Positions 53,738-64,000 are shown, counted from the stretch's first letter. The stretch: DNA of 64,000 nucleotides from Rhizomys pruinosus (GCA_009823505.1 VZQC01006589.1:2931357-2995356); one strand, 5' to 3'. Program-made: numbers and translations. Notes: generated by a model not told the origin, from the letters alone.

Positions 53738-53962
53738 GTTTGTTGTTTTTTTTTTTTTTTTTTTTTTTTTATATGTTTGTGTGCTTTATGTGCATTTAAG
53801 TGCACCTGTGCATGCACTGCCCATGGAGGCCAGAAGAAGACATTGAATTCCCTGGAACTGCAGTTATGAATGGTTGTTAGCCACCATGTGGATGCTGGGA
53901 ACCAGTCTCAGTCCTTTGCAAGAACAGCCAGTGCTCTACACGCCCAGCCAGCTCTCCAGCCC
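53738..53962 (-). mobile_element. B2 SINE, antisense
   Basis: Long T head (about 26 T), GTGCACCTGTGCATGCACTGC, GAGGCCAGAAGAAGAC and end CCAGCTCTCCAGCCC. Older copy without the duplication. Confidence 0.87.
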
Positions 53963-54021
53963 TGAGCCCAATATTTTAAGTTAAGGAAACTGGATAAATA
54001 GTGAGTTAGAAAAGGAAATCT

Positions 54022-54180
54022 GGCCGCGTGTGGTGGCGCATGCCTTTAATCCTAGCACTTGGGAAGCAGAGGCAGGCGGATCTTTGTGAGTTCAAGGCCA
54101 GCCTGGTCTACAGAGTGAGTTCCAGGACAGCTGGGACTACAGGGAGACCCTGTCTCAAAAAGACCAAAAAAAAAAAAAAG
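54022..54180 (+). mobile_element. B1 SINE, sense, young
   Basis: GGCCGCGTGTGGTGGCGCATG through GACCCTGTCTCAAAAAGACC and a 14-A tail. GAAAGGAAATCTG/AAAAGGAAATCTG flank it. Confidence 0.95.
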
Positions 54181-54394
54181 AAAGGAAATCTGAATAGGGA
54201 AATTGGGAATTAGTTTTAGATAATAAAGTAAGATACTTTGAATTTGAATCTGCTTGGAACATCTTTTAGTAGTCATCAGCTCAGGTAGAAGCCTGTGGTT
54301 AAATCTGTGCAGAGGCTAATTTCTCCCCTAGGTAGTTTAGTGACACCAGAAGCTGCTTGTTAATACTGCTACTCACCAACAGTCACTTTATAAT

Positions 54395-54597
54395 GGCAAG
54401 GCTCTGCTATTAGTATTTTATTTGTGCTTAATCATGTTTACTCCTTGTAATTCTGTGAAATAGTAGCATTGTTATTCATATTACAAGTAAGAAAACCCAA
54501 GAATATGTAAGTTAAATAACTTGTCTCCATTTATGCACAGAAAATAAGCACAAAGTCAGAATTTTAACCCAAGCATTATGGTTCCAGAGTGTATGTT
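54395..54597 (+). mobile_element. MIR-like element
   Basis: TTACTCCTTGTAATTCTGTG, CATATTACAAGTAAGAAAACCC and TTAAATAACTTGTCTCC with CAAAGTCAGAATTTTAACCC follow the MIR order. Confidence 0.6.
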
Positions 54598-54635
54598 TAA
54601 AGGTCTCGAAAAGACAAAAAAAAAAAAAAGGTCTT

Positions 54636-54697
54636 AAGGAAAGAAGGGAGGGAAGGAGGGAGGAAAGGAAAGGAAAGGAAATGAGAAAGGAAAGGAG
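54636..54697. repeat. GGAA/GGGA-rich microsatellite
   Basis: Purine tract of GAAGGGAGGGAAGGAGGGAG type. It is preceded by GTCTCGAAAAGACAAAAAA, which looks like a leftover B1 tail. Confidence 0.85.
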
Positions 54698-55139
54698 TTA
54701 CCTCAGGGTATCATAGGATTGTGAATAGTTAATATATTGGGGAAAAATATAATTGATGTTTCAGGAAGTGGAGGAGGTTAGATGAAGATTTTATGAAGGT
54801 TTTCATGAGGATTTGATTGCAAGGACACAGCTTTAAAAACTGATTTTAGAAAACTGTGTTAGGTATAAAAGAGGAGAATGGATCTCTAGGAAAGAAATAA
54901 TTAGCTGATCCATCTCCTTGCAGCTCTTTTCTGAAGTGATTTGGGGATTTTAGTTCATGAATATCATTAAACCTAAGAAAATTTCCTTCAGAGAAAGTTA
55001 ATAGTATCTTTCAGAATATAAGAATATAAAAGTATTTTAAAACTTGTGAGATACTGATAAATAGATTTGCTTTCAGTGAGCAGAAAATTCAGTATCTACT
55101 CTCAGCTCCTGATAGTAAGCTTTCCTGTTTTATGTCTAC

Positions 55140-55384
55140 TTTTTTTTTTTTTTTTGTTATTTCTGTATGTGTATGAATGTACTGTCTGCATGCAGGTCTG
55201 TGCACCCGTGTTGTGCAATGCCGCGGAGGTCAGAAGAGGGTCTTGGATTCCCCTGGAACTGGAGTTCTCCTGGAATTGGAGTTTCAGACAGTTCTTGGCC
55301 GCCATGTGGGTGCTGGGGATCGAACCCGGGTCCTCTGTAAGAGCGGTCGGCGCTCTTAACCACTAGGCCATCTCTCAAGCCCCC
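55140..55384 (-). mobile_element. B2 SINE, antisense, young
   Basis: T-run, CTGTCTGCATGCAGGTCTGTG, CCGCGGAGG, duplicated GGAGTT unit, GGATCGAACCCGGG and end GGCCATCTCTCAAGCCC. TCTACTTTTT/GCTACTTTTT flank it. Confidence 0.94.
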
Positions 55385-55659
55385 ATGGCTACTTTTTATT
55401 AATGATTGTAGCCATCAGGAAGAAATAATGTTGGTCAGGGAATTAAATTTTTCTTTAAAAATTGGGGTATACCTTGATGAATATTAAGTTGAGAAGGGTA
55501 CGTTGGTAAATGAAATATGTAGTTAATTAATACAAGGATTAAAATTTCCCACAGAACTTCTAGTCTGATCTTTAGTGGTACAGTTTTCCTTCCTTTGCAT
55601 CTCTAAAACACAAATGACAGATGTATTTTGTCTTTAAATGTAATTTTCATAAAACTTAT

Positions 55660-55815
55660 CTGGGGTTGAAGAGCACTTGCTGTTCCTACAGAGGACTGTT
55701 CACACCAATGTTAGGCAGTCCACAACCACCTGTAACTCTAGCACCAATGGACCTGTTGCCTCTAGCCTCCAAGGGCACCTGCATTCACTCTCTTCCACAT
55801 CCACAGAATAAAAAT
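55660..55815 (+). mobile_element. tRNA-type SINE, sense, degenerate
   Basis: GAAGAGCACTTGCTGTTCC, CACCTGTAACTCTAGCACC and GCCTCTAGCCTCCAAGGGC with a short A-rich tail resemble an old B2/B3. Confidence 0.5.
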
Positions 55816-55867
55816 ATAGTCTTTAAAAAATTATCTGTATTCTTTTCTGCATATACACATATATACA

Positions 55868-55953
55868 CATTCTTTTTGAGGGGTGCTAGAGATTTAACCT
55901 AATGTTCTCATGTATTCTAAATGTGCCCCTCCACCACTGAGCAGCACTTTACC
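55868..55953 (-). mobile_element. ID-type SINE, antisense
   Basis: TTCTTTTTGAGGGGTGCTAG then CCCTCCACCACTGAGCAGC is a reversed ID-like element. Confidence 0.5.
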
Positions 55954-56322
55954 CCAAAAACTATATTTTCATAAATATTTGGTAATCTGTATGTTGAGAA
56001 ACTTTTCTGTTAATAGCAGTACCAGAATAATATGAATTAATGAATATTGAAAGACATAATTAAATTTTAAGCCATTTAATAGATGCATTTATTTTGGAAA
56101 GCATCTATATAGTATTAGCTATGTGTTTTAATAGATACTTAAAATTATATTTGTAGTCATAATGATTGAGTGCTGTGATAGAAATTTATAAGACTGATTC
56201 TACTTTGAAGATATTACCCATTAAATTTAATAATGAAAACTAGTTTTTAACATCAACTGTATTTCACCTAATAATCATAGGTGACTAGAAAATGGTTCCT
56301 AGTTCAAGTATAATGCACAGAT

Positions 56323-56347
56323 AAAAAAAAAAAAAAAAAAAAAAAAA
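56323..56347. repeat. 25-base A run
   Basis: A pure A tract without a recognisable SINE in front. Confidence 0.95.
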
Positions 56348-56549
56348 GCCCCAGATGAATGCTAAGCATAAGAAACAGTCACTGCAAAGGTAGGAGTCCC
56401 TGAATAGCTTGTGAATATACCCTGGCTTTTGTAGACTTAGTTGCATTTGCATTTGTTAAGTATCTGTTTTTCTGAGGAAAGTCTCTGGCCATATAAAGGA
56501 AATGTTAATATCACTACAGCTTTCTGCAGTTGGGATTTTATTTCTATAC

Positions 56550-56770
56550 TTTTTTAAAAAATTTTATTTATTTTTATGTGTATGAATGTACTGTTTGCAT
56601 GTAGATTTGTGCACCGTGTCGTGCAATGCTACAGTGGTCAGAAGAGGGTGTCAGGTTCCTAGAACTGGAGTTTAAAGCGGTTCTCAGCTGCCAGTGGGTG
56701 CTGGGAATTGAACCTGGTCCTCTGCAAGGCAGTCGGTGCTCTAACCACCTATGCCATCTCTCCAGCCCCA
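56550..56770 (-). mobile_element. B2 SINE, antisense
   Basis: GTATGAATGTACTGTTTGC, GTCAGAAGAGGGTGTCAGG with several one-base gaps (GTTCCTAGAACTGG, GCCAGTGGGTG), end GCCATCTCTCCAGCCCC. Confidence 0.9.
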
Positions 56771-56932
56771 CTTTTTTTTTTTTTTTAATCTTTTTTGAGA
56801 CAGGGCTCTCTGTAGTCCCAGCTGTCCTGGAACTCGCTATGTAGAACAATCTGGCCTTGAACTCACAGAGATCCATTGCCTCTGCCTCCAAAGTGCTGGA
56901 ATTAAAGGTGTGCGCCACCATACCTGGCTTCT
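56771..56932 (-). mobile_element. B1 SINE, antisense
   Basis: T-run, TTTTTTGAGACAGGGCTCTC, GTAGAACAATCTGGCCTTG, GTGTGCGCCACCATACCTGGC. Confidence 0.9.
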
Positions 56933-56949
56933 CTACTTTTTTTTTTTAA

Positions 56950-57212
56950 GCATTTAAAAAATTTTTTTATTAAATTTTTTTATTTTGTATGGGTATGAGT
57001 GTACTGTCTGGCATGCAAGTCTGTGCACCCGTGTTTGTACATTGCCGCGGAGGTCAGAAGAGGGTCTCGGATTCCCCTGGAGCTGGAGTTCTCCTGGAAT
57101 GGAGTTTCAGACGGTTCTTGGCCGCCATGTGGGTGCTGGGGGATTCGAACCCGGGTCCTCTGTAAGAGCAGTCGGTGCTCTTAACCGCTAGGCCAATCTC
57201 TCCAGCCCGCTT
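56950..57212 (-). mobile_element. B2 SINE, antisense, indel-rich
   Basis: Duplicated-unit type with extra bases (CTGTCTGGCATGCAAG, GTGCTGGGGGATTCGAACC, GGCCAATCTCTCCAGCC) otherwise close to consensus. Confidence 0.92.
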
Positions 57213-57284
57213 CTATACTTTTTAAATTGAAGTTTTGCAATTTTCTACAGTATGGCAATTTTTAACTATTGGAATTTTTTTATT

Positions 57285-57435
57285 GTTTGTTCTTTTGTTC
57301 GAGACAGGGTCTTCTTGTAGTCCCAGCTGTCTTAGAACTCGCTATGTAGACCAGGCTGGCCTGAACACAAAGATCTGCCTGCCTCTGCCTCCTGAGTGTT
57401 GGGATTACAGGCGTATGCCACCATGCTCAGCTTTA
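57285..57435 (-). mobile_element. B1 SINE, antisense
   Basis: TTCGAGACAGGGTCTTCTTG, CTATGTAGACCAGGCTGGCC, GGCGTATGCCACCATGCTCAGC. Confidence 0.9.
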
Positions 57436-57439
57436 TTGA

Positions 57440-57610
57440 ATTTTTTTTTTTTTTTTTTTTTTTTTGGTCTTTTCGAGACAGGTCTCCCTGTAGCCCCAGC
57501 TGTCCTAGAACTCACTCTGTAGACCAGGCTGGCTTTGAACTCACAAAGATCCACCTGCCTCTGCCTCCCAAGTGCTAGGATTAAAGGCATGCACCACCAC
57601 GTCCAGCTTA
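57440..57610 (-). mobile_element. B1 SINE, antisense
   Basis: 25-T head, GGTCTTTTCGAGACAGGTC (one G short), GTGCTAGGATTAAAGGC, end CACCACGTCCAGC. ATTGAATTTT/ATTGGAATTT flank it. Confidence 0.93.
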
Positions 57611-57650
57611 TTATTGGAATTTTAAAAGGAGATGTGTATTTATAAAACTA

Positions 57651-57709
57651 TTATCAAAGGAAATAAACTCTCTTGATGATTTATCAAAGGTAATAAACTC
57701 TCTTGATGC
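57651..57709. repeat. 30-bp tandem duplication
   Basis: TTATCAAAGGAAATAAACTC and TTATCAAAGGTAATAAACTC, both followed by TCTTGATG, 30 bp apart with one mismatch between the repeats shown. Confidence 0.92.
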
Positions 57710-57974
57710 ATGTTTGCCTGCAAAAAATTGAATTTTAATATTGTTAGTATTTCTCAACATGTGGATATTGATGAACAATTCTGTCAACTCTTTTCTGGAT
57801 GTTGGAATTAGCTACAGAACATTCTCTGTTACTTTTCTTGAGAAAAAATCCATTACACTGCACCTTATATGGCTTTCTATAATATAGCTGTATGCCCGCC
57901 ATTTGTTATCAAGAGAAATGTCTGATTTCAGTCCCCAGCCCATTTTAAAAAGAATAACTCGTATATAAAATACA

Positions 57975-58235
57975 AGTCATGGGGGCGTGGAGAGATGGCC
58001 TAGCAGTTGTAGAGCACGACTGCTCTTGCAGAGGACCCAGGGTTTGGTTCGATCCCCAGCACACTCATGGCAGCTGAGAACCGGTCATGTAACTCCCAAT
58101 TCCCAGAGAACGTCCAGATTTCCAGGGGAATCCGACACCACCTCGTCTGACCTCTGGCATTGCAATGACACGGCGCAAAAACCTACAATGCAACAGTAAT
58201 CATAACACAAATTAATCAATTAATTAATTAATTAA
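57975..58235 (+). mobile_element. B2 SINE, sense, indel-rich
   Basis: Duplicated-unit B2 with many single-base insertions (CAGTTGTAGAGCACG, CAGGGTTTGGTTCGATCC, ACTCCCAATTCCCAGAG, CGTCCAGATTTCCAGG). Tail ATTAATTAATTAATTA. Confidence 0.88.
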
Positions 58236-58246
58236 AGAATACTAAG

Positions 58247-58570
58247 TCATGAGCTGGAGGGCTAGGCGAGTAGATAAAGTACTTTAAAATCTAAAGGATT
58301 GGAGTTTGAATCCCCAGAATCCATATGGTGGCTGACTATAATCCCAGTGTACAGGAGACAGAGATGGGACTGTGGGGCAGCCTAGCTGGACTAGCTGGAA
58401 TTGGCCAGTCCCAGGTTCCATGGGAGACCCTGCCGCATAAAAAAAAAAAAAAAAAGTGAAGAGCAATCAAGGAAGACACTTAATGTCAGCTTAGGACCTC
58501 CACACACATGTGCATATGTGTGCCCACACATATGAGCATACACACATACACATGTAAAAATAAATAAATA
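58247..58570 (+). mobile_element. B4-like composite SINE, sense
   Basis: GTAGATAAAGTACTTTAAAA head, GTTTGAATCCCCAGAATCC, AGCTGGAATTGGCCAGTCCC, GTGAAGAGCAATCAAGGAAG and CA-rich end. Same type as 15035-15290. Confidence 0.65.
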
Positions 58571-58950
58571 CTAAGACATGCATATACTGATGTGCTAAGG
58601 ATGCCAGAATCTACTCATACCTTTGCAGTCAGTCCCCTGTGAAGGGGAGGTGTGTTCCTGGACTCTCCATATTACAGCATTCTTACTTGTTAGAATTGTT
58701 TCTTTCAGTGAATAAATTTTTTAAATGTTTATTCCAAGTACTGTAATATAGCTGCAAATTTTTATATCTTTCTGTGTATTAGGATTAGTGAGTGATAGTT
58801 TTTGACTAATCTGATTTTAATTTTGGAGAAATCTATTTAGCTTCAGACTTGCTGATGTGTTTTAGGTGCTAGTAAATATTTATAATTATCTTGAAAATTA
58901 TATCCTCACCAATGTAGAATGTTAATATGACTAAACACTGGATCTTAAAA

Positions 58951-58989
58951 GTCTCTCTGTCTCTTTGTCTCTGTCTGTCTGTCTGTTTT
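58951..58989. repeat. (TCTG/TCTC)n microsatellite
   Basis: TCTCTGTCTC-rich run followed by CTGTCTGTCTGTCTG. Confidence 0.85.
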
Positions 58990-59129
58990 AACCAAGGTAG
59001 GAGATAGAGATATTTAACGCAATATAGTCTTAAAAGATTAGGAAATAGGAAACACGAAAGCATACCACTGTTTCAGTATATTTCCATTTAGTCTTTACCC
59101 AGTCCGTGATTTTATATTGTAATTAGATC

Positions 59130-59163
<34 letters not shown>
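59130..59163. repeat. (AT)n microsatellite
   Basis: Alternating AT run after ATCATATACATATATA. Confidence 0.9.
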
Positions 59164-59167
<4 letters not shown>

Positions 59168-59474
59168 GTATGATTTTCTACCACCATTTATTATATTAGG
59201 ACTTTTCCTTGTTGCTAAGTAAGGTACTAACATTTTAATGGCTATGTCACAGTACATGCACATCATTTCCTTGGTAACTATTTCTCTATTAATCCACTAC
59301 TAGCTTTAAAACAATTTTTGCTCTTGGAAATAGTATAACAATTTAAAAATATAGATCAATTTATATCTTTGATTTTGTTTTACCCTCATGATAAATTTAG
59401 TATTTCTTGTTAGTTACTATTAGGTGATTTAAAGATAGCCATTACAAAAAATAAACCCACATTACCCCAAATAA

Positions 59475-59775
59475 TGGGGCTGGGGAGGTAGCTCAGTGAA
59501 GTGCCTGTCACAGAAGAATAAAGATAAGTTCAGATCTACAGTACCTATGTAAAAAGCTGACATGGCAGTACACACTTGTACTCTCAGTGCCTGAGTGGCG
59601 GAGACAAACCAATCCCTGGGATATGTTTATGAACCTCACTCGCTTGCTCCTTGGGCTCCAGGCCAGTGTAAGAGACCCTGTCTCAAAACGTGTTAGTGGA
59701 TGGCTTCTGAGGAACAGCATCCAAGATTGACCTCTGGCCTCCATGTGCATTGCACGTGCACATGTATACGTGTAC
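59475..59775 (+). mobile_element. B4-like composite SINE, sense
   Basis: GGGGCTGGGGAGGTAGCTCAG head, CATGGCAGTACACACTTGTA B1-like middle, GAGACCCTGTCTCAAAACG and TTGACCTCTGGCCTCCATG end. Confidence 0.7.
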
Positions 59776-60387
59776 ACAATTTTCTTTCCTATGTTTAATG
59801 AAAAATGTATAAAATACTCTGCTTGGATTAGGTTTTCCAGAGCTCTAACTTTGATAAGCCTTGTTGCCCTGTCTTTGCTGAATTTACATGTTTTAAATGA
59901 TTGGCTGCATGTAAAAACCTATATTAACTCATAACATTCTTTGCTTTGTCATTGTCATGTTGTGTTTGTGCAGGAAATCAGCTTTTCATTCTTTTATATA
60001 GTATAGCCTGACATAGCAGATTTTCAGCAGAACATACGTATCTGAAGTTGAAGGGAGTCTTTCCAAATATGACTTTAGTTTCAAACAACTTGTAAGATTT
60101 ATGCCTCTTTAAATGACAAACCAAAATCAACAAGTGTATTTAAGTGCTTCATTAGTTGTTGATAATATATGTAACAACATTTCTTGGAGTCTTAAGTCTC
60201 ACTGAACATCTTATTTTTGTGCATCCACACATGCCAATAAGTGAATCATGGTGCCTTTCCCAAGCCTTGTATGAACAGGACTGGGGTAAGGGCTCTTTTT
60301 TGGTTTTTATTTTTTCTTACCATGGGTACTTCGAATAAGCTTTAAAAAGAAAATTCCATGTTTCTCAGGCAAAAATAAAAAAGTGTA

Positions 60388-60522
60388 AACTAAGCACTCA
60401 GGAGGCAGAGGCAGGCAGATCTCTGTGAGTTCAAGGCCAGCCTGTTCTACAGAGTGAGTTCCAGGATAGCTGGGGCTACAGGAAAACCAATTCTCAAAAG
60501 ACAAAAAAAAAAAAAAAAAAAA
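60388..60522 (+). mobile_element. B1 SINE, sense, 5' truncated
   Basis: Begins GCACTCAGGAGGCAGAGGC and ends CAATTCTCAAAAGAC plus an A-run. AAGTGTAAACTAA at about 60380 and 60524 is the target duplication. Confidence 0.95.
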
Positions 60523-60879
60523 GTGTAAACTAAAGTCAACTTTAAGTATGCCATATGTTACTGGTAAAGAATACCTGATAGAAACTTTATTATTTTAAAT
60601 GGATTGTAAATGGATTTTTAGATGCATTTATTTATGCTACAAGCAGTATTATTACTGGAAGGCCTCAGCATCTGAAAGAACAAGTTTCCAGCTAAAATAA
60701 CTAATTTTACTTAGCTTTGCATTAACATGTTTTCCAAGATTAGCAATTTCTTTAAGGTATTTGGTATACTAAAAAACACAGGACATTGGATAGCTTTGCA
60801 GATGTTTTGAAAGTCATAGCATAGTGACAGAATGAACCTTGCTGTGATATTATGGAAAGTGGCTTAAAAAGCATTGCGG

Positions 60880-61044
60880 CCGGGCGTGGTGGCGCATGCC
60901 TTTAATCCTAGCACTTGGGAGGCAGAGGCAGGCGGATCTTTGTGAGTTCAAGGCCAGCCTGGTCTACAGAGTGAGTTCCAGGACAGCTGGGGCTACAGGG
61001 AGACCCTGTCTCAAAAAGCCAAAAAAAAAAAAAAAAAAAAAAAA
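60880..61044 (+). mobile_element. B1 SINE, sense, young full length
   Basis: GGCCGGGCGTGGTGGCGCATG through GACCCTGTCTCAAAAAGCC and an A-run. AAAAAGCATTGC repeats on both sides. Near-consensus sequence. Confidence 0.97.
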
Positions 61045-61707
61045 GCATTGCACTACCTAGTTCATGCCACTGGGTGGTAGTATTTTATTTTTAATTTACA
61101 TAAACTGTAGATCAATAATTTTCAAATTTTTTAATCTCAGGGAGGGATCTCTTTACATACTTTGGATTTACTGGTGATTCCAAAGACCCTGTACTCCTGT
61201 TTGTAGTATTAATAATTAAAGCTGAAAATCTAAAAAAGTTTCATTTATTTTAAAATAAAAATATAAACCTTATGCATGTTACTCTAGATATTTTTATGAT
61301 ATATAACTAGTTCTCAAAATAAAATGTAGTATTTATGTTTATTTTGTATTATTGTTTGATGTAATGGGACACAACTGGATTTTCATGCCTATTTTAGTCT
61401 GTAGATAGTCTGTTGGTATATTAGTTTGGTTGAACATATAAAGAAAATCTCCATTCAGATAGGTAGCTCACAAAGAGAGAACCTCACACACTCTCAGAAA
61501 GAGTTACAGGTCTACAAGATCTTTGGAATATACAAGGAGAACTATTGTTCTAGGTTTTTTGTTTTATTCACAAAACAGTCTTGATGATTGGGTGGGAATG
61601 CTGATAAAATTCTTTTATTTTCCCTTTTAATGTTAATTTGTGTGGTCATCATATAGTTTTTCTTTTTTTCCCCTCACATGCATTATCAGTTGTTGGGATT
61701 TTGTTGT

Positions 61708-61735
61708 TGTTGTTTGTTTGTTTGTTTGTTTTTCC
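61708..61735. repeat. (TTG)n/(GTTT)n microsatellite
   Basis: TTGTTGTTGTTTGTTTGTTTG run. Confidence 0.9.
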
Positions 61736-62089
61736 CCAGGGATTAAGAGATAGGCACTGTTTTCCTCATTTTGGATGCCATTAGTCAGCCTCTTGGGATC
61801 AGCAGTCAGTCTGCGAGTTGGCAGCCTTTCCATGCTTAGGTGACTCTGTTTATTCCCTGCAATGGGAGGAGGGACCCTGCAAGCCTCACTGTAGAGTGCT
61901 CTCTAGGACAGGGGAACAGGACTGCTTGCTCTGTGGAACCTCAGAACTCAGGCTGCATTTGTTGTTATGGTCGATGATGATACTTGGGACAAGGAGAGGG
62001 GAAGGTGGTAGAGTGTCAAGTGCACTTATGTGAGAGCCCGTTCTTTTATGTCCCTCCCCTCTCCCTCCTTATTCCTTGAGCCGTCTTTG

Positions 62090-62175
62090 TGTGAAGTATT
62101 TTCTATATGTTACCCAGTTCTTAGAATATGCTTGGCAAATGGTGGACATCCAGTAAATATTTGATGAATTAATGA
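62090..62175 (+). mobile_element. old MIR/L2-type tail
   Basis: GCTTGGCAAATGGTGGACATC then CCAGTAAATATTTGATGAATT is the common end of ancient mammalian repeats. Class unsure. Confidence 0.35.
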
Positions 62176-62651
62176 TTAGATTCTTAAGCTTTTGATTGCC
62201 ATCCTTTCTCATGTGATTCCTAGTAAGCATATGCCCATTTTTTATAAATCGTCCAGACACAGCAAACCCAATCTGAAGTAGAAAGAGAATAGCTAGCAAT
62301 AAAAATCCTACCCCTGCATTTTATTTAGCTTACAGATAATATTTAAATTGGTTAAATTTTTGCCTAAAATTTCTTGAAAGTATCTTTAAAATGTTTTCTT
62401 TTTCTTTTCCTTTTTTTTTTTTTTTCAAATAAAGATTGCCTGAGATACATTGAATTTTGCTTTTGGAAGAACACAATGTGTTCTTGCAACATTCTGCGGC
62501 AGGTCATGCTTTGCCTTCTTGCCCAGTGTGTACCTTGGCTGTGGTTTCCTGCACTCCTGCATGTGATCAGAAAAGACTTGTCAGCTGTGGTTAATGCATG
62601 CTTCTTTCCCTCCTCAGTTGCCTTCCTTTGTTGGTAATTAAAAAATAAATT

Positions 62652-62822
62652 ACATCAGTCATGGTGGCGCACCCCTTTTATCTCAACACTTGAGAGGCAG
62701 AGGCGGGCAGAGCTCTGTGAGTTTAGGGCCAGCCTGGTCTACATACCGAGGTCCAGGATAGCTGGAGCTACAGGGAGATCATGTCTCAAAAAGACCAAAA
62801 AATAAAAATAACAAAAAATTAC
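62652..62822 (+). mobile_element. B1 SINE, sense
   Basis: TCAGTCATGGTGGCGCACCC through GATCATGTCTCAAAAAGACC. AAATTACAT at about 62645 and 62816 is the target duplication. Confidence 0.93.
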
Positions 62823-64000
62823 ATGGACCTTCAAAACCTACTTTTGTAGTACTTTCATTGTGATCCTAGCTTACTTTGACAATGGAAAGAATTTGGGAAC
62901 TCACTTTTACAGTATTCTAGGAGATGGATACCACATTATTATATCTACTGTTTGCAGGTTCAGAAGGCGCTTCTGGTTCCTCAGTAAGCTCTCGCTGTGT
63001 CTTCCTTAAACATTGAAATGTGACTCACAGTTGGAGGCAGACTTCCTATGAGGAAGTGGGTTTAGTCGTAGAATCCATAAGTTAGTTTGAAAATTTTTTT
63101 CATGTCTATTTATTATATATGGGTATTTGAAATGTATTTTATGACAAATGCTTGATATTTCTTTAAACTAGGAAGGCAGTAAAAAGCAGTGAGTTTTTAC
63201 ATCTGTCAGCATATAACCTAGTCCACTTTGTTGAGAGCCATTTAGTAGCTACTGGTCCTAAAATTTTCGCTTTGTGAGATATACTACAACTCAGCTGAAC
63301 TTGCTCAGTAACATTTTAGATTTTTAAAATATTTCATGGCAAAGATTCCTAAATCCAATTTTAAAGTCCTTTTATTCAAGTTGACATCTCATCTCATAGG
63401 AAGATTCAGGGTGCCCCAGTTGTTACATTTGAATGAGGATATTAGATTAAAATATTCCAAAAGTTTATTTCTGGGTGTGAGGCTATTTGATTCTGTGGCA
63501 TATTAAGATGAATAATCTTAAATGGAGAAACTATGGGATCAAGTCTGTCTTCATTTAGTTATTTTATCGAAACCCTGAAAGAATGCCCAACCATCTTCAG
63601 GTTCCACAGAGCCTAATTTCAGGGATTTCTGTGCCGTGAACTTAGAAGGCTGAGTTACAGTTTCACCTGCTGAATAATATTGAAAAGGTGCTGGTGACTT
63701 CTAAGCATTAACTGTTCTTTGATTTTCTATTTTTTTTTCCCCTCAAATTTAAATCTTTAGCACAAACTAAGCAGGGAGCACTCTTTCAAGAATCTCTTTC
63801 CTAGTCAGCTTACTCTGATTGCTTTTAAGTTAGGAAACTAATTTTATGGTGGTAGCAATAATTAATTATTCCTGTATGCTTGACACTAGAATTTATACTA
63901 AAACCTAGCTAAATAAAATGTTTTTTCTTTAGATCTCTTACTTTTCAATATTCATGTCTAAGATATATAATGTTGATGTTTGCAGCAAATGACAGTAAAG

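Larger units (their letters stand above)
52741..64000 (+). other. Golga4: Golga4 intron, at least 11,260 bp (open at window end)
   Basis: Contains B1, B2, B4, ID and MIR elements listed separately. Stretches with nothing I can name: 52810-53730, 54185-54390, 54705-55135, 55390-55655, 55960-56315, 56350-56545, 57715-57970, 58575-58945, 59170-59470, 59780-60380, 60530-60875, 61050-61700, 61740-62085, 62180-62650 and 62825-64000. About 52880-53045 may be an ancient repeat (GGGCCAGATCTAGCC). Confidence 0.85.

Noticed and set aside
62950..62992. An AG...GTAAG-like small exon (TTTGCAG, then a short segment ending CAGTAAGC)
   Set aside because: The peptide does not continue golgin-245 from the phase-1 donor at 52740, and no intronic GT lies in a good donor context.
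1..64000. CRISPR arrays, operons, bacterial mobile islands or a defence-like system
   Set aside because: The direct repeats found are minisatellites or SINE-derived. The exons, introns and retroelements are those of a mammalian nuclear genome.

Overview
The window is intronic-rich nuclear DNA of a muroid rodent. The evidence is the dense mix of B1, B2, ID, B3/B4-type SINEs, rodent LINE-1 and ERVL-MaLR LTRs, together with vertebrate-style short exons bounded by AG/GT splice sites. The B2 copies belong largely to a form with an internal 17-bp duplication. A cricetid (hamster, vole or deer-mouse group) is my best guess, but I cannot prove the family from the sequence.

The only gene I can support is Golga4 (golgin-245/p230, a trans-Golgi coiled-coil tether) on the + strand. 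Ten consecutive internal coding exons are present at 5935-6024, 22371-22436, 32617-32925, 35083-35130, 43499-43555, 47307-47405, 48609-48744, 50030-50214, 50514-50597 and 52596-52740. They join in frame without a stop and add up to 1,219 coding bases (406 codons plus one base). They encode the N-terminal basic/serine-rich segment and the first coiled coils. The first coding exon, the promoter, the very large central coiled-coil exon and the C-terminal GRIP domain all lie outside the window.

Layout: 1-5934 is the upstream intron, with a candidate LTR, an L1 3' end and SINEs. 6025-22370 is a 16-kb intron with a shuffled ancient L1 and many SINEs. 22437-32616 holds a nested block at 23268-28995: a MaLR provirus-like LTR-internal-LTR frame containing two tail-to-tail L1 copies. 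35131-43498 holds two antisense L1 3' regions, a MIR and an ambiguous base at 42332. 43556-48608 holds a B2 carrying an internal 35-bp minisatellite and a spot where B2, B1 and L1 were inserted one after another at the same target. 52741-64000 is the start of a >11-kb intron dense in SINEs.

I saw no operon, CRISPR array, RNA gene or new defence-like system. The unusual material is in retroelement nesting, tandem repeats grown inside or beside SINEs, a B2 placed 18 bases after the donor of the small cassette exon, and local stretches that look like imperfect assembly.
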